DNA of 64,000 nt from Anseranas semipalmata (lineage: Eukaryota > Chordata > Aves > Anseriformes > Anseranatidae). The notes under the pieces were generated by a model. That model searched no databases and was not told the origin of the DNA. It saw nothing but the letters and a program-made list of their open reading frames with translations. The stretch spans positions 122,310 through 186,309 of the forward strand of contig VXAA01007184.1 of the NCBI GenBank assembly GCA_013399115.1, in the 5' to 3' direction. Below, piece by piece: positions 23,278-34,427 of the stretch (position 1 is its first letter; the number at the start of each line of letters is the position of its first letter). The position numbers and the translations under genes were made by a program.

Positions 23278-26098
23278 GCACACTTCTTTTCTGGCTTTTT
23301 CAATGCACACTGACAGTAGCCTTATTGTATGTTGAAATGAGATAGGATTCCATGCATGTGAATATTACGAAATGCACATAACCTTTTGCTCTTGTTTTCT
23401 TCAGAAAGAAATTCTGGCAAGTAATGAAGAAAGAAGCTGTGATGTGCTCCCTCAACATGAATGGCTAGGGAGCAGCACTGCAGATTTTTGACACAGCTTA
23501 GTTGCTTACCACACCTAAAGCTGAGCTGTTTTTTCTTCTCTCATTTATAATTCTTAGGAAACTCTCAGTGGCAACACCTGAGTAGGCAGAAATGCCTTAA
23601 ATGTGTTGTTCTTCATTACTTGGATCTCTGAATAGAAAAAGGATGATATGCAAGGCACAACAATACATTACTCTCTTGAGCACTCTCAGTAGAAACTAGA
23701 ATAATTATCTCATTTCAGGAATCTAACAATGAAAATTTCTAGCCAAAGCTTTACTTGTAAAGAACAACATTTCTTTTCTTCTGCACCCATGGACAGTGCT
23801 TCTATGCACTTGAATGATTTTCACCTGTAGTCCATATCCCAAGTATACAGACTTTTACCACAATGAGCAAGCACATAAAGCCAAAAAGATTTGAATGTAA
23901 CTGCTTTAGCCTCTATTATGAACACATCTATTCCTTAGTATTTCTAAGTATATATGAAGTCCATCCTTTAAATTCTTACTAATAACTAAAGGATAATGAG
24001 CTTGATGTTACATTATGCAGTTAGTGAGGTATGAAGATACTACAGCGTTTAAAAGAGAACATTGGGAAAAAAAATTGTTTTTTCTTAAATGGATTTTGAA
24101 CATTTCATGTGAACTCTGTTTTATATTTATTTTAAATGTTATTCTTAGATGTTACCACTGTTGTCCCAAACATCTTCTTTACTCATGAGATAGCTAAATA
24201 CTTTCCTTACTGTGGAAAGTTCTTTGTAATTTAAAAAGACTTGCAAAAAGAGAAAATTGTGTCAATGTGAAATTATTAGTCAAACTTATTGAAACTTCTC
24301 AAGTTTTGAAACTAGCATTTTTAAGGTACTGTAGTAATTTTTTGCTTATTTTTCTGAAATATTGTATGTATAGAATAAATGACAATTTTAATTAGCTTAC
24401 ATTCACCCACAAAGTTAAAAAAAGCACAAAATTCACAGTGATGTCTAGCTGTAGCATATATCAACATTTGGACTTGTAGAAGTATTTTGAAAAAACATTT
24501 TTATTCTTTCCTGCTATTTTTTCTCAGGGTTTCTTGTCTAGTTTTTTTTTTTTTCTGTTTTGTTTTGTGTTTGCTGTTGTTTTTATTTATTTATTTATTT
24601 ATAACTTATCCCTAAGGTATTCTAATATATTTTAATATCAACTTGCAATATTTATAAATTATGCCTTTTTCAGAGAGTCCTAGTTATACTGTTTTTCACT
24701 GTTTATTTGACTTATCTTTTATTATGTTTTTTTTTCTTTCTAAAATATTTTCAATATGAGTGTGCCAGACAAGAACAATCCTTTTTAAGTGAACTTCATT
24801 ATTTTTAGTTGTATTTTGTTTTTTTTTGTGTGTGTGTGTGTATTTCTGATGCACTGATTTTCCAGTACCATACCCTAGACTTGATGGATGAGTAACGTTA
24901 CATGAGATTGGAGCTATTGCAAGGGATGACAAGCATCCATCCCTGCAACTGCTTCAGGATGCAGAACCTAATTCTTACTAGAGCTGTTTGTGCTGCCACT
25001 GTGCAGTCAAGGGAATAATGAAAGCCATCAAAGCCCCTTCCTCACCCCAATGTATTACCAGGAATCCCCCAGTTGTTTACAAGAGCAAGCAGCTGCAGCT
25101 AGAGAAGGCTCTGAGATGAACAGAAGAAGCAGAAATTCACAGCTCTTTCTTCCCATGAAATTTCCTTCAACTGCTGCCTACCTAAAAAACTCAGGAAGAA
25201 AGAAGTGACCTCCACTTGCTTTTGCCACTTGTGTTCCTCGCAGCCTCCTCCAACTCCTTCAAGCAATTCCAGCCACTACGAGCTGAACACACCATCTGTG
25301 CAGGAACAGCATGATCACACACCAAATGAAGACTGTGGCCGGTGACCAACAGGGCTAGTTGACTGATGAGTCATACTCACCAGTTGCTCTTTAAAGGTGA
25401 TGGGAAAAGGAATATGTGTAGGCAGGGCAAGAACCTGTTTACCGTATCACTTCAAAGCACAAAGGAAGTATACCATATCAGCTAAGGTGGAACTTACAAA
25501 CTCTTCAGGATATAGCAGATTAGCTTCATGTCCATTAAAAATAAGCAAATCTATGGTTAGGCAAAGTTTAATCCAATCTTACACAAACCCTCAGGGAAGT
25601 CCAGGTTTCAGTGTTATTTCTTAGGTGCTGGTGCTATTCCTTGTGGATGTTAGAGCAGGAAATTCTTTTCTGTCATTTCTTTTTCTCCACTCTCCTAAAC
25701 CATCAGTCACTGCTTACAAGCTCCTTGGTATACAACACTGATTTCTTCTACCCATCTTTAGCACATCCACCATAGTTGTCCATCATATCACACTCCCCTC
25801 AGCATGCTGGGACTTACAGAAGACTAGTTTACATTATCATTAAATTAGGTTAAATGCAAGTAGTGCACTCTTTGCTGCGTAGTCAGCTTTTTCACATTTC
25901 CTTGCTTGCCATATTATTTGGCCAGATCATTCCTGATGCCTCTACTTTTGTTTAAATGATAATGTCTCCCACTGACTCTCTACAGTGCACCTGTCATTTA
26001 CCATATGCCCTGAAAACTTCTTGGAATCTCCACCTGCAGCAGCACTATCTTGTGCTAGAGAAGAAACATCTGTGGCCCAGGTACTGTAGCTAGCTGAT
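23278..26098. other. Intergenic sequence, nothing recognised
   Basis: T-rich tract at about 24541-24602 with ATTT repeats, and a short GT repeat at about 24828-24842. The stretch 24940-25330 is less AT-rich than its neighbours but shows no conserved protein or known repeat. Confidence 0.5.
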
Positions 26099-26173
26099 CA
26101 TCACATCATCATATCACATCGCATCACATCACATCACATCACATCACATCACATCACATCACATCACATCACA
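26099..26173. repeat. (CATCA)n microsatellite
   Basis: About fourteen 5-bp CATCA units. The first four carry substitutions and the last ten or so are perfect, as expected from expansion at one end. Confidence 0.95.
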
Positions 26174-27214
26174 GTTTTGTACAAGACAGAATACCTTCCT
26201 TCCATTCAGGTAGCTTACTGGAGGATCTCCAATGAAAAATTAATTTCTTTCTATCTATGCTTTATAGCTGGTTCATAGATATGTCAGGGTCGTTTACTTT
26301 AAATGGATGTTTTGAACACCCCCAACGTTGTGTCCTACCAACTAAATGAATTGCTCAGAGCTGACCTCCAACCATCATCACATGTGATTTGGTGGGGAAT
26401 ACGGGGAAGTGTAAAGGTATGCCCATACGTTGTGCAGTAAGAAGTTTTGTATGAGAAAGGAGGGAAGGCTTGAGGCTTTTGATATCTTCTAGTATAACTA
26501 GGAATAATATCAATTTCAGTTCACCCTAGTCTTTGAAGAATTTCTTTCTTTGTGCATTCAGTTAAAAGCTGCAGTAGCAAAAGGCCTAATAGTCTGATGA
26601 GCTGTTCCTAGTTCATTAATAATTTTGATAAAAGTTTCTCATTATTTTTGGGTCCCCATCAACTCACTAATAACAGGGCATGAAATTTGTATTAAATAAG
26701 GGAAGTAACTAAAAGGACTTACCACTGAATAAAGAATGTAAAAACAGTTTTCCATTCTGAATGCCACTAGATCACAGTGAGGTATTTAGTGAATGCTTCT
26801 GGGACTGCTTCCAATATAATTTCACTGTTAGTGCACAGAGGTGTTATTAGCTCCTAACAAGTGTATGTACCTTGTTCTTGTTTTGTTAGGTTCAGCTGTA
26901 TTTTTCCTGTTTCAAGCTTCTGTATCTGAATTACACACAAAATTGTATGAAGACTTTCTTCTTAAATTTGTTATTTGGTTGTCATTGTTCTGGTTTGATG
27001 TTTCTTTTTATCATACATGCCTGTATATTTTAGTGGGGAAGTCAAGTGTGCTGACACAGATTTATAATCTATAATGCTCTTTGTACATCTCATGCACATT
27101 TTTGAAGCTTCCTTTTTCTGTTACTCTGTAACCCTTTCCTCTGTTTCTGTAGTACCTGTTTACTTTATGAAATACTAAGTGCTTAACAGAAATTCAAGCC
27201 CAGTTGATCTCTTT
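26174..27214. other. Intergenic sequence, nothing recognised
   Basis: Ordinary AT-rich sequence with no open frame of interest and no repeat family recognised. Confidence 0.55.
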
Positions 27215-27640
27215 TTATGTCATCACTAGTAGAGCCCCAGGTTTTGCAGCTATAGCAAGTGCAGGGCAGGTCTGTGCCAGGGTGTTGGGGTGGCCTTGGC
27301 TGGTTGGAGCCAGTTGGAGCCAGTTTCCCCCCACCTCCCCTGCACTCACATGACTGTCACCTGCTGAAAGAGAGCTGCTGCTGGCACTGGGAGCACTGCT
27401 AGCCACCTAGGAGCCACAGCCTGTTTGTGTCATGCAGTGGCGGGGACACCTACCACCATGCCTCACAGGCCCACAGAAGGAACCAGAATGCGGCGGCGAA
27501 GGGCAGGGGGCAGGGAGAAACACACACACAGAGCCTCCAGTGAGGCCCCAGGCGGTAGGGGCTACACCCACCTCCTTCCCTTGGGAATGATAGGGCACCA
27601 GCGACTCAGATTCTGTGCGTGTAACACTGCGAAGTAACTG
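27215..27640. other. GC-rich island of unknown nature
   Basis: An abrupt rise in GC content, with several CpGs around 27440-27500 and 27550-27620, inside AT-rich DNA. TGGTTGGAGCCAGTTGGAGCC at about 27301-27321 resembles phrases in the LTR at 8941-9473, whose start is also rich in GCAGGGC-GG and TGTGCCAG. I therefore favour an old LTR, but an isolated CpG-rich promoter or an exon cannot be excluded. Open frames on both strands here show no domain. Confidence 0.4.
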
Positions 27641-30139
27641 GATGATTATTACTGGTACCAAGGCTTCATGAAAAGTTGCTGGAAGAGCTTGGCTTTCTGT
27701 TCTATACATATAAATACCTATCTCTAAAATAAAAATAAAATAAAAATGTAAAAAGATTATTTTAGCAGCAGAAGGAAAGAGAAACAAGGCTTTCCTTTTT
27801 AAAAAAATTACTAGACTGGGAGAGTCACTGTAGATTCAATGTCCTTGACTGTTACAGGAAAAAAAAAAAAAGAAAAAAAAAACTTCCCTGTGAAGTCGGT
27901 GAAAACTATCAAAACATACCTACACAGAGCTTGGTCCCTTGCTGTTTAATGACATTGAAGTGAAAATTGGGAATTAAAGCTTTGACCTATGAAATGCCAA
28001 TGTTGTTCACCAGGTGCATCTCATCAAACTTTACCAGATCCTTCCCATTGCCCACAAATAGTCATGTAGTGCTAACTGTGATGGTCTACAGTATTCATGG
28101 TATCGACCAAGCTGGAAGGTATGACATGGCATGTGAGGGGAACTGTAGCAGAAGGCTTGGTATATCTCCCATGGCACTAGACACCTGTGCATGGGCAAAA
28201 AAAAAAGTGTACCTTACACACTTAAAAGTTAAGGATGGGATGTTAAGGATGTTTTCTAGAGTAGGCCACCTAAACATCAGTCTTGTAAAAACTATCAAAA
28301 AGAGACAGATAAGTACCTCCTAGAAGCAATTTGTCATATTTTTCTTGTACACTTTCTATAGGATAGAAAAGCTTACCTTTGGGAATTACCCATCTCATTT
28401 CTTTGGAAAATGAGGGAACCCAGATGATGGGTTCTGGATGTTTGTCTCTGAGACTAGTAAAGTTAGATAACATGTGTAACAGAGAGGTGTACCGCAGATG
28501 GAGGCAGAGCATAGGCCAGATGATATAAGGCTGGCATCAAGCTTCTAGGAAAGAACTAGGTAAGATGTATGAGTACAGCAGTCAGGTTTTAAATTTCATA
28601 TCTGGCATGTTACTATATCTTCTGTTCCCACTCCTCTCCTCAAAATTACCCAGGCATGCTGCAAGTTTCTTAAAACTGTGACTCTTGCTTGATAGTGCAT
28701 TGTAATACATATTTCTGATCTTACCTTCATATTACTTTTGACCTCTGAGATGCCCTGGTGCATGCTATATCCCCAGAAAAGAGGCACATCCATATACTAA
28801 GTCATATAATGAGAGATGAAGGGGATGCAAATCTCCCTAATCCATACGGTGCTTGTACTTCCACTCATATTGTTCAGAAGGGCACTGGGTTCAGAAGAGA
28901 CATCAGCCTTGTCATATGTCTTACAGTGGCATACTCCTTAGAGATCTATAGAAGACAAGTTTGCTGGAAGCATGCAACTACAAAATCTTTGCAAAAACTT
29001 TCACAGTCTCTGAGAGGCTTTATCATATCTTAAAATTCTCCTAAGAAATAAGTTCACAACATAAATCTCAAAGTCATATATTAGGGATATATGAAACAAG
29101 ATGATTATTTTGCATTAACATTCCGGTTTTCTTTAAATGAAAAAGAAATTAAAAATTTTCCTTCAAAATCTCCAGATTATTTAAAAATTTCATTAAAGAA
29201 AAAGATCTCAATTCAAACACAAAAGCATGTAGCCAAATTAATAACCTGATTTATTTTTCCCTGTTACAAGCTCTGACAGTGAACTTAGGTAGTTTATTCA
29301 GATCTTTCTGGGTTTAAAATAGAATGGTATATTCACATCCACATTTGAGCATAATGGAGTTAATTGAATGTAAAATGCAGTTAAAAATACCTATGTTTAC
29401 TTAATTTTACTTTTTTTAATTTCTTTCTCACTTTTGTCCTGTTCTCTCTGAACTCATTGTTCAGTCTACTGTTTTTGTTTGTTTGTTTGTTTTTAATTTG
29501 GAACAATTTATTTTAGATTGTTTACATTCAAAATTGTGGAAAGTGAACTGTTATTGTTTATGGAGTTTTATAGATTGTCAAATGATTGGTGGAAAAAAGA
29601 CGTTCATTATAAAGCCAACATTTAAAGCATTCATTCTTGCATATCCAGGCATCTGACATGCTATGATCACTGTTTATCATGGTAATCAATATTGACTTTT
29701 TTTCTGTGTGCTTCTGCGGTACAACACCCACCTGTTGTCTTTTGTTTCACACTTAGATTATTAACTGGTATGTGCAAAAACTGTTCACAAAAAGGATTCA
29801 GAGGCACTTCCGTAGTACACATAATAAATAATAATATACCATGAGGAATTTGCTCTGTGGGGACTACAGGGAAATGAAGTATCGAAGTATCTAGAGGTAA
29901 AGCCAAAATAAAGCTTCATTCCCTGCATAACATTTTCAGGTGGCTTTTTAAGGGTACTAGTTATATCTTCAGAGCATCTTGTATTTTTTATGTATATGTG
30001 TATTAAATTATATATTTGCATTTTATATAAATGTATAATTTACACTCAGTGTTTGTATACATAAACAACACTGTGCCTCTGTTCTAGTATTGACATGAAG
30101 AATGATAATCCAATGAAGAGTAAAGAGTACAATGAAAAA
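27641..30139. other. Intergenic sequence, nothing recognised
   Basis: A runs at about 27859-27883 and a TTTG tract at about 29475-29492. The region 27960-28330 has two moderate open frames without recognisable content. Confidence 0.5.
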
Positions 30140-30284
30140 TACACCCCCACAGGGTGTTTGCCACCATCCATGAATCAGTATAGAGAGTACTGGCCACTTT
30201 ACTCTTCTAGCAATTTTTAGGGCCAGTTGGATGAAGGTGCAAACTGACTCAACTTGCCTTCCCCTTCAGTGGCTTCCATGACTA

Positions 30285-30591
30285 TGTCATGGTTTTGGCT
30301 GGGATAGAGTTAATTTTCTTCAGAGAGGCTTGTATGATGCTGCATGTTGGATTTTTGATGAAAATAGTGGTGATAACACACCAATGTTTTAGCTGTTGCA
30401 GAGCAGTGCTTATACAGAGTCAAGGACTTTTCTACTTCTCATGTTGCCTGGACCGTGAGAAGGCTTGGTGTGTACAAGATGTTNATTAACCCACGAGTTC
30501 TCGCACTTTTACCTTTCTGATTCTATCCCCCATCCCACCTGGGGAGAGTGGGCAAGAGTACTGAGCTGCCTACCAGGGTTAAACCACAACA
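30285..30591 (+). mobile_element. Nested solo LTR, opposite in strand to the host provirus
   Basis: Begins TGTCATGGTTTTGGC and ends CCACAACA, and shares the family blocks seen in 12018-12614 and 39713-40247. It interrupts the RNase H coding region of the minus-strand provirus. GACTA (30280-30284) and GACTC (30592-30596) flank it as a 5-bp target duplication with one mismatch. At 307 bp it lacks some 230-290 bp of the middle of the LTR. The join is at the N at 30484, so the missing part may be an assembly omission rather than a real deletion. Confidence 0.88.
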
Positions 30592-30597
30592 GACTCA

Positions 30598-30933
30598 TCA
30601 TGCGGGACTCCCCAGAGCAGCTTTCCACTTTTGATGGTTTCCTACAACACAACAGGATCCATCAGTGAACAAAACATAATGCCTTTCATCTTCTGATAAC
30701 TCTCTGTAAGGTGGTGCCTCTTGGAGTATTACCTCCTCAGCTGATACTCCAAAATCTCTGCCTTCTGGCCAGTCCATGATCTCTTCCAGGATTCCTGGGT
30801 AGTTGGGTTTCCCCATTCGAGCCTGTTGTGCAATTAACACTACCCTCTTACTCCATGTAGCGTCAGTTGCGTGATGCATAGAAGAGATTCTCCCTTTGAA
30901 CATCCAATGTAGCACAGGTAGTCGTGGTGCCAA
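30598..30933 (-). pseudogene. pol: ERVL-like pol fragment: connection region and start of RNase H
   Basis: A 111-codon open frame on the minus strand. Residues 1-70 look like the retroviral connection region. FTDGS (residues 89-93, Asp codon at about 30663-30661) is the first catalytic motif of retroviral RNase H. The frame then runs into the nested LTR. The next motif, the TDS of LYTDSW, lies beyond the LTR at 30168-30185 (minus), so the domain is physically split. Between here and the RT fragment the frame contains stops. Confidence 0.85.
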
Positions 30934-31294
30934 GAGGAGCTGTACTTCTGTACCGACAACTTCTGAAGTGGCTTGAACCCCCTCATATGTTGCTAGTATC
31001 TTCTTTTAAGTCGGAGTTTAATGGCCTTCTGATCCTCAATACCCCTAGTTCCAGAACTCCAGAGGCTGAGCTCAGGTGTATCCTAGGGTTTTCTGCCAGA
31101 GGCTCCAGGTGAGACCATGCTCACCAGCTGCAGTGTAAAATACATTTTGCATAGCTGGTTCTGTACAGACCGGCCCAAGAGCTACTGCACGACTTATTTC
31201 CTGTTTAATCTGTTCAAAGACTTATTGTTGTTCAGAACCCCACTAAAAATAGTTCCTCTTCTGAGTCACTCGATACAGAGGGCTCACAAGCTGA

Positions 31295-31882
31295 CTATAG
31301 CCTAGAATATGCATCCTCCAGAATCCCACAAGGCCTAGGAAAGCTTGTGTTTCCTTTTTCATTAGTTGGTGGAGACACAGATGTTATCTTATTGATCACA
31401 TCCAAGGGGATGTGGCAACGTCCATCTTGGCATGTTACTCCCAAGAACTGGGTCTCTTGTGCAGGTCCTTTGACTTGGCTTTGCTTTACAGCAAAACCAG
31501 CTTTCAGAAGAATTTGGATTATCTTCCCTTTCTCAAACACTTCGTCTGCTGTGCTGCCCCACACGATGATGTCATCAATGTATTGCAGATGTTCAGGAGC
31601 TTCCCCCTGTTCCAGTGCAGTCTGAATCAGTCCATGGCAAATGGTAGGGTTGTGTTTCCACCCCTGGGGCAGCCGATTCCAGGTGTACTGGAAGCCCCTC
31701 CAAGTGAAAGCAAACTGTGGCCTGCACTCAGCTGCCAAAGGGATTGAGAAGAATGCATTAGCGATATCAATTGTGGCATACCACTTGGCTGCCTTTGACT
31801 CCAGTTTGTATTGAAGTTCTAGCATGTCCGGCACGGCAGCACTCAGTGGTGGTGTGACTTCATTCAGGCCACAATAGTCCAC
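31295..31882 (-). pseudogene. pol: ERVL-like reverse transcriptase fragment
   Basis: A 195-codon open frame with the core of a retroviral reverse transcriptase. The motif A aspartate is in YATIDIANAF (Asp39). The LPQGW motif is at residues 71-75 and is followed by the Asn-Pro-Thr-Ile substrate-binding segment. The catalytic YIDD is at residues 101-104 (31582-31571). The 'FLGV' thumb-proximal motif follows at about 146-149. The enzyme normally copies the viral RNA into DNA inside the particle. The N-terminal fingers are missing because of the deletion joining the leader to this point. The catalytic residues are intact, but the surrounding gene is destroyed. ERVL assignment rests on the LTR type, the 5-bp duplications of related LTRs and the pol style. 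Confidence 0.9.
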
Positions 31883-31889
31883 TGTTAGT

Positions 31890-32120
31890 CTACAATAAAT
31901 GGTTCCCGAAATACAGAGGTGATAGAAATGCAGGGCCCGAATACCAGATTAAGCTCAAGGCCAGTGCTTTATAGTACAGAGAACTGAAAAAAGCAAACAC
32001 TGCCTTTAATAAGCTCTCAGATCTGATATATAGCAAAAGAGAGAAGATGGCACAGCTTGCATAAAACAGGATCACAAAGAACAGAATCAAGAGCAAACCA
32101 GTCAACATCACAACCAGCAA
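31890..32120 (-). CDS. Short hydrophobic leader ORF of the ERVL-like element
   Basis: A 76-codon open frame between the primer-binding site and the RT fragment. Residues 2-30 are strongly hydrophobic (Leu/Ile/Phe/Val-rich) and would form one or two membrane segments. A second hydrophobic stretch follows a short charged interval (IRSESLLK, about residues 32-39). I do not recognise a family. It could be a chance frame in U-rich leader RNA, the remnant of the start of a longer protein removed by the deletion, or an accessory membrane peptide. Expression is unsupported. Confidence 0.4.
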   Translation of the reverse strand: MLVVMLTGLLLILFFVILFYASCAIFSLLLYIRSESLLKAVFAFFSSLYYKALALSLIWYSGPAFLSPLYFGNHLL

Positions 32121-32196
32121 CAGTTAAACAAATATAATAATTGTAAGTTCCCTCTAAAGCGCTCTGGTCAAATCTGTTGTTATTTCAACCCTTGAA

Positions 32197-32214
32197 GCCC
32201 CACACTGAGTGCCA
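32197..32214 (-). promoter_or_regulatory. Candidate retroviral primer-binding site
   Basis: On the minus strand TGGCACTCAGTGTGGGGC lies 8 nt inside the 5' LTR end. It differs from the tRNA-Lys(1,2) primer-binding sequence used by several retroviruses at four positions, all transitions, as expected after long decay. TGG is the usual start because it complements the tRNA CCA end. Confidence 0.7.
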
Positions 32215-32222
32215 AAAAGGGC

Positions 32223-32836
32223 TGTGGAGGTTTTACATTGATGTCTAGCTAAACTCCACCACACTGCTTTCTTACTCTCCCTCCTCAAAAGAACAGAGTA
32301 ACAAAATATGATGAAAAAGAAAAAAGGCTTACAGGTTGAGATAACAACATTTTAATTAAAGGAAAAGAAAAAAAGAAAAGAAAAGAAAAAAACAAAGCCT
32401 GAGCAGAAGCAAATGGTGAAAATAACTATTCTTTACTTTCTGTCAGCAAGCAATGTTTGGCTACGTCTTGGGAAGCAGGGCCTCAATATGTGTAGTGGTT
32501 GCTTGGGAAGACAGATGTCTTCATAACAAGAGCCCCCGTTCTCCTTCCCTTTCCTCAGCTTTTATTGCTGAGTGTGACACCATATGGTATGGAATATCCC
32601 TTCGGTCGGTTTAGGTCAGCTGCCCTGGTGATGTCCCCTCCCCACCTCTTGCCCACCCCCAGCCTACTGGCCTTTGAGGGGAACAGGGTTGGAGAAGCAG
32701 CCTTGGTGCTGTGCCAGGACTGCTCAGCAATAGACAAAACACTGGTGTGATACCAGCACTATTCTAGCTACAGATGCAGAGCACAGTACTATATGGGCTG
32801 CTGTGGGGAAAGTTAACTCCATCCCAGCCAGACACA
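32223..32836 (-). mobile_element. 5' LTR of the ERVL-like provirus
   Basis: Minus-strand start TGTGTCTGGCTGGGATGGAGTT and end CCTCCACA, about 614 bp. It shares the family blocks with the solo LTRs, such as GTGCTGGTATCACACCAG-like and GGGATATTCCATACC. The A/G-rich tract at 32340-32400 (plus strand) is an expansion absent from the other copies. Its position immediately before the primer-binding site identifies it as the 5' LTR. Confidence 0.88.
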
Positions 32837-33107
32837 GTATAATGTGACAGGGAAACGGTCATTCTTTTTTTCTCTTTTTTACTCCTTTTTCTGCATCATA
32901 ACAGATAGGTAGTTAGGTTATTTCTGATAGAGAAGAAAAGTATCTTGGCTTGGGTTTTGCTTGAGTCAAGCTTTGCTCTTGTACCTTAGTTCTACATGTA
33001 TCAGATTATGACACATTACATTCATTAATTGTCATATCAACATTATCTGAAAGAAGATTTTGTATTTTGTAATTATTTCATTTAGTGTATATAATAAACT
33101 ATAGAGA

Positions 33108-33395
33108 TTTTGGATCAGGTTCACTGTACAACCAGCAACAGGACAAGAGGCAATGGGCACAAACTGAAGCACAGGAAGTTCCGGCTGAATATGAAGGGGC
33201 ACTTCCTTACTGTGAGGGTGACAGAGCACTGGCACAGGCTGCCCAGAGAGGCTGTAGAGTCTCCTTCTCTGGATTCAAAACCTGCCTGGATGAGATGCTG
33301 TGTAACGTGCTCTAGGTGACCCTGCTTGGCAGGGGGGTTGGACTAGGTGATCTCCAGAGGTCCCTTCCAACCTCAACCAGTCTGTGATTCTGTGT
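33108..33395 (+). mobile_element. CR1 LINE, short 3' end
   Basis: About 290 bp covering the last codons of ORF2 ('RTRGNGHKLKHRKFRLNMKGHFLTVRVTEHWHRLP'-like, one frame break before the end) and the 3' UTR with GGTTGGACTAGGTGATCTCC and a TCTGTGATTCTGTG terminus. Strongly 5'-truncated. Confidence 0.93.
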
Positions 33396-34427
33396 AACAC
33401 ATGAGAAGGACTAGAGACCTGGCCTTACTGCTTATGGTTTTCTAATAATTTCTAATTATCTGTACAGAGGAGTGCATTTGTGGGGAGTTGTTTGCTTGTT
33501 TGTTTGTTTGTTTGTTTGTTTTTTGCTAAGGCTGGTGAGTTTTTAAGACATTGTTTATGATGTGAAACTCAAATGCAAAGGTCATAATGACTTTTCAAAG
33601 GGAATAAGCAGTGTCAGTTTCAGATGGAGCCTCTGTGAGCTGTGAATGTGCACTCCTGGCAGCTCATTTCTTAAATGTAACAATAATGCTGATTTTAATG
33701 ACCTACTATTACAACAGTTTGATTCTTGAAGAGGTGGAAGTCACTTGCTCTCTTTTCAGATGTAGACATACCACTTAAAATTGTGGGTATTGGTTAAAAA
33801 GAACATGAATGGGAAGGAGGAGATTGACCATCCTTTGTATAGGAGACAAGAATAATGCTGACATTCAACTGTACTGCACTTTAACACTAACAGTACACTC
33901 CCACTGACAGTCCATACATGTTTAGCTGAAAACCATAGGCTGGTGGGAATTTTAGAAACATTTTAAGATTTCAAATGCTATATTATTTATTTTTTTTGTC
34001 ACAGAAAAATCAAAGATGAACTAAACCTCTATATGACAGCCTCTGTGTTTTTCCTGAATTTTGTATTATACATTATAAAATGAAATGTCTATAAATGGAA
34101 ATTAGCCATGTCATTAGCTAGAGTCATTAACCATGACTCTGAAAGAAATCTCAATTAATTCACTGAACACAGTCTTCAGAATGCTTGGCAACCCTGAGGT
34201 GGCTGTTCAAAAACTTGTTTTAACCTTATTTCTATTGTCATTCTTCCAGATAAAAAAATACTGTGTCCACTACAGATACTATACCTCTTAATTGTGTATT
34301 TCAGAGGAATATAGATATTCCCAAAAATTTAAGTGCTGCTTTAGGCACTTGGAAATCTTTTGATTTGCACCAAAAGTACCATAAGATAGTAAGATAATTT
34401 CCATTACAAGGGACTTCAAGAGGTCTC
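33396..34427. other. Intergenic sequence with (GTTT)n
   Basis: A GTTT microsatellite at about 33496-33524; otherwise ordinary AT-rich sequence with nothing recognised. Confidence 0.6.

Larger units (their letters stand above)
30140..32836 (-). mobile_element. ERVL-like provirus remnant, minus strand (5' LTR to RNase H)
   Basis: In transcription order this contains a 5' LTR (32836-32223), a primer-binding site, a leader with a hydrophobic ORF, pol reverse transcriptase (31882-31295), a frame-broken connection region, and RNase H (30933-30592, continued at 30284-30140). Gag, protease, the N-terminus of RT, integrase and the 3' LTR are not seen. The leader abuts mid-RT at about 31885, implying an internal deletion. 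Homology ends at about 30140. A separate LTR (30285-30591) is nested in it. Stop codons and frameshifts make it non-functional. Confidence 0.88.

Noticed and set aside
26099..26173. Regular repeats considered as a CRISPR-like array
   Set aside because: Uniform 5-bp units without spacers; an ordinary microsatellite in vertebrate DNA.
27967..28323. 118-codon plus-strand frame, considered as an exon
   Set aside because: No recognised domain, and minus-strand frames of similar size overlap it.
31347..31747. Plus-strand frames of 92 and 111 codons
   Set aside because: They are antisense to the ERVL-like RT, which carries real motifs on the minus strand.
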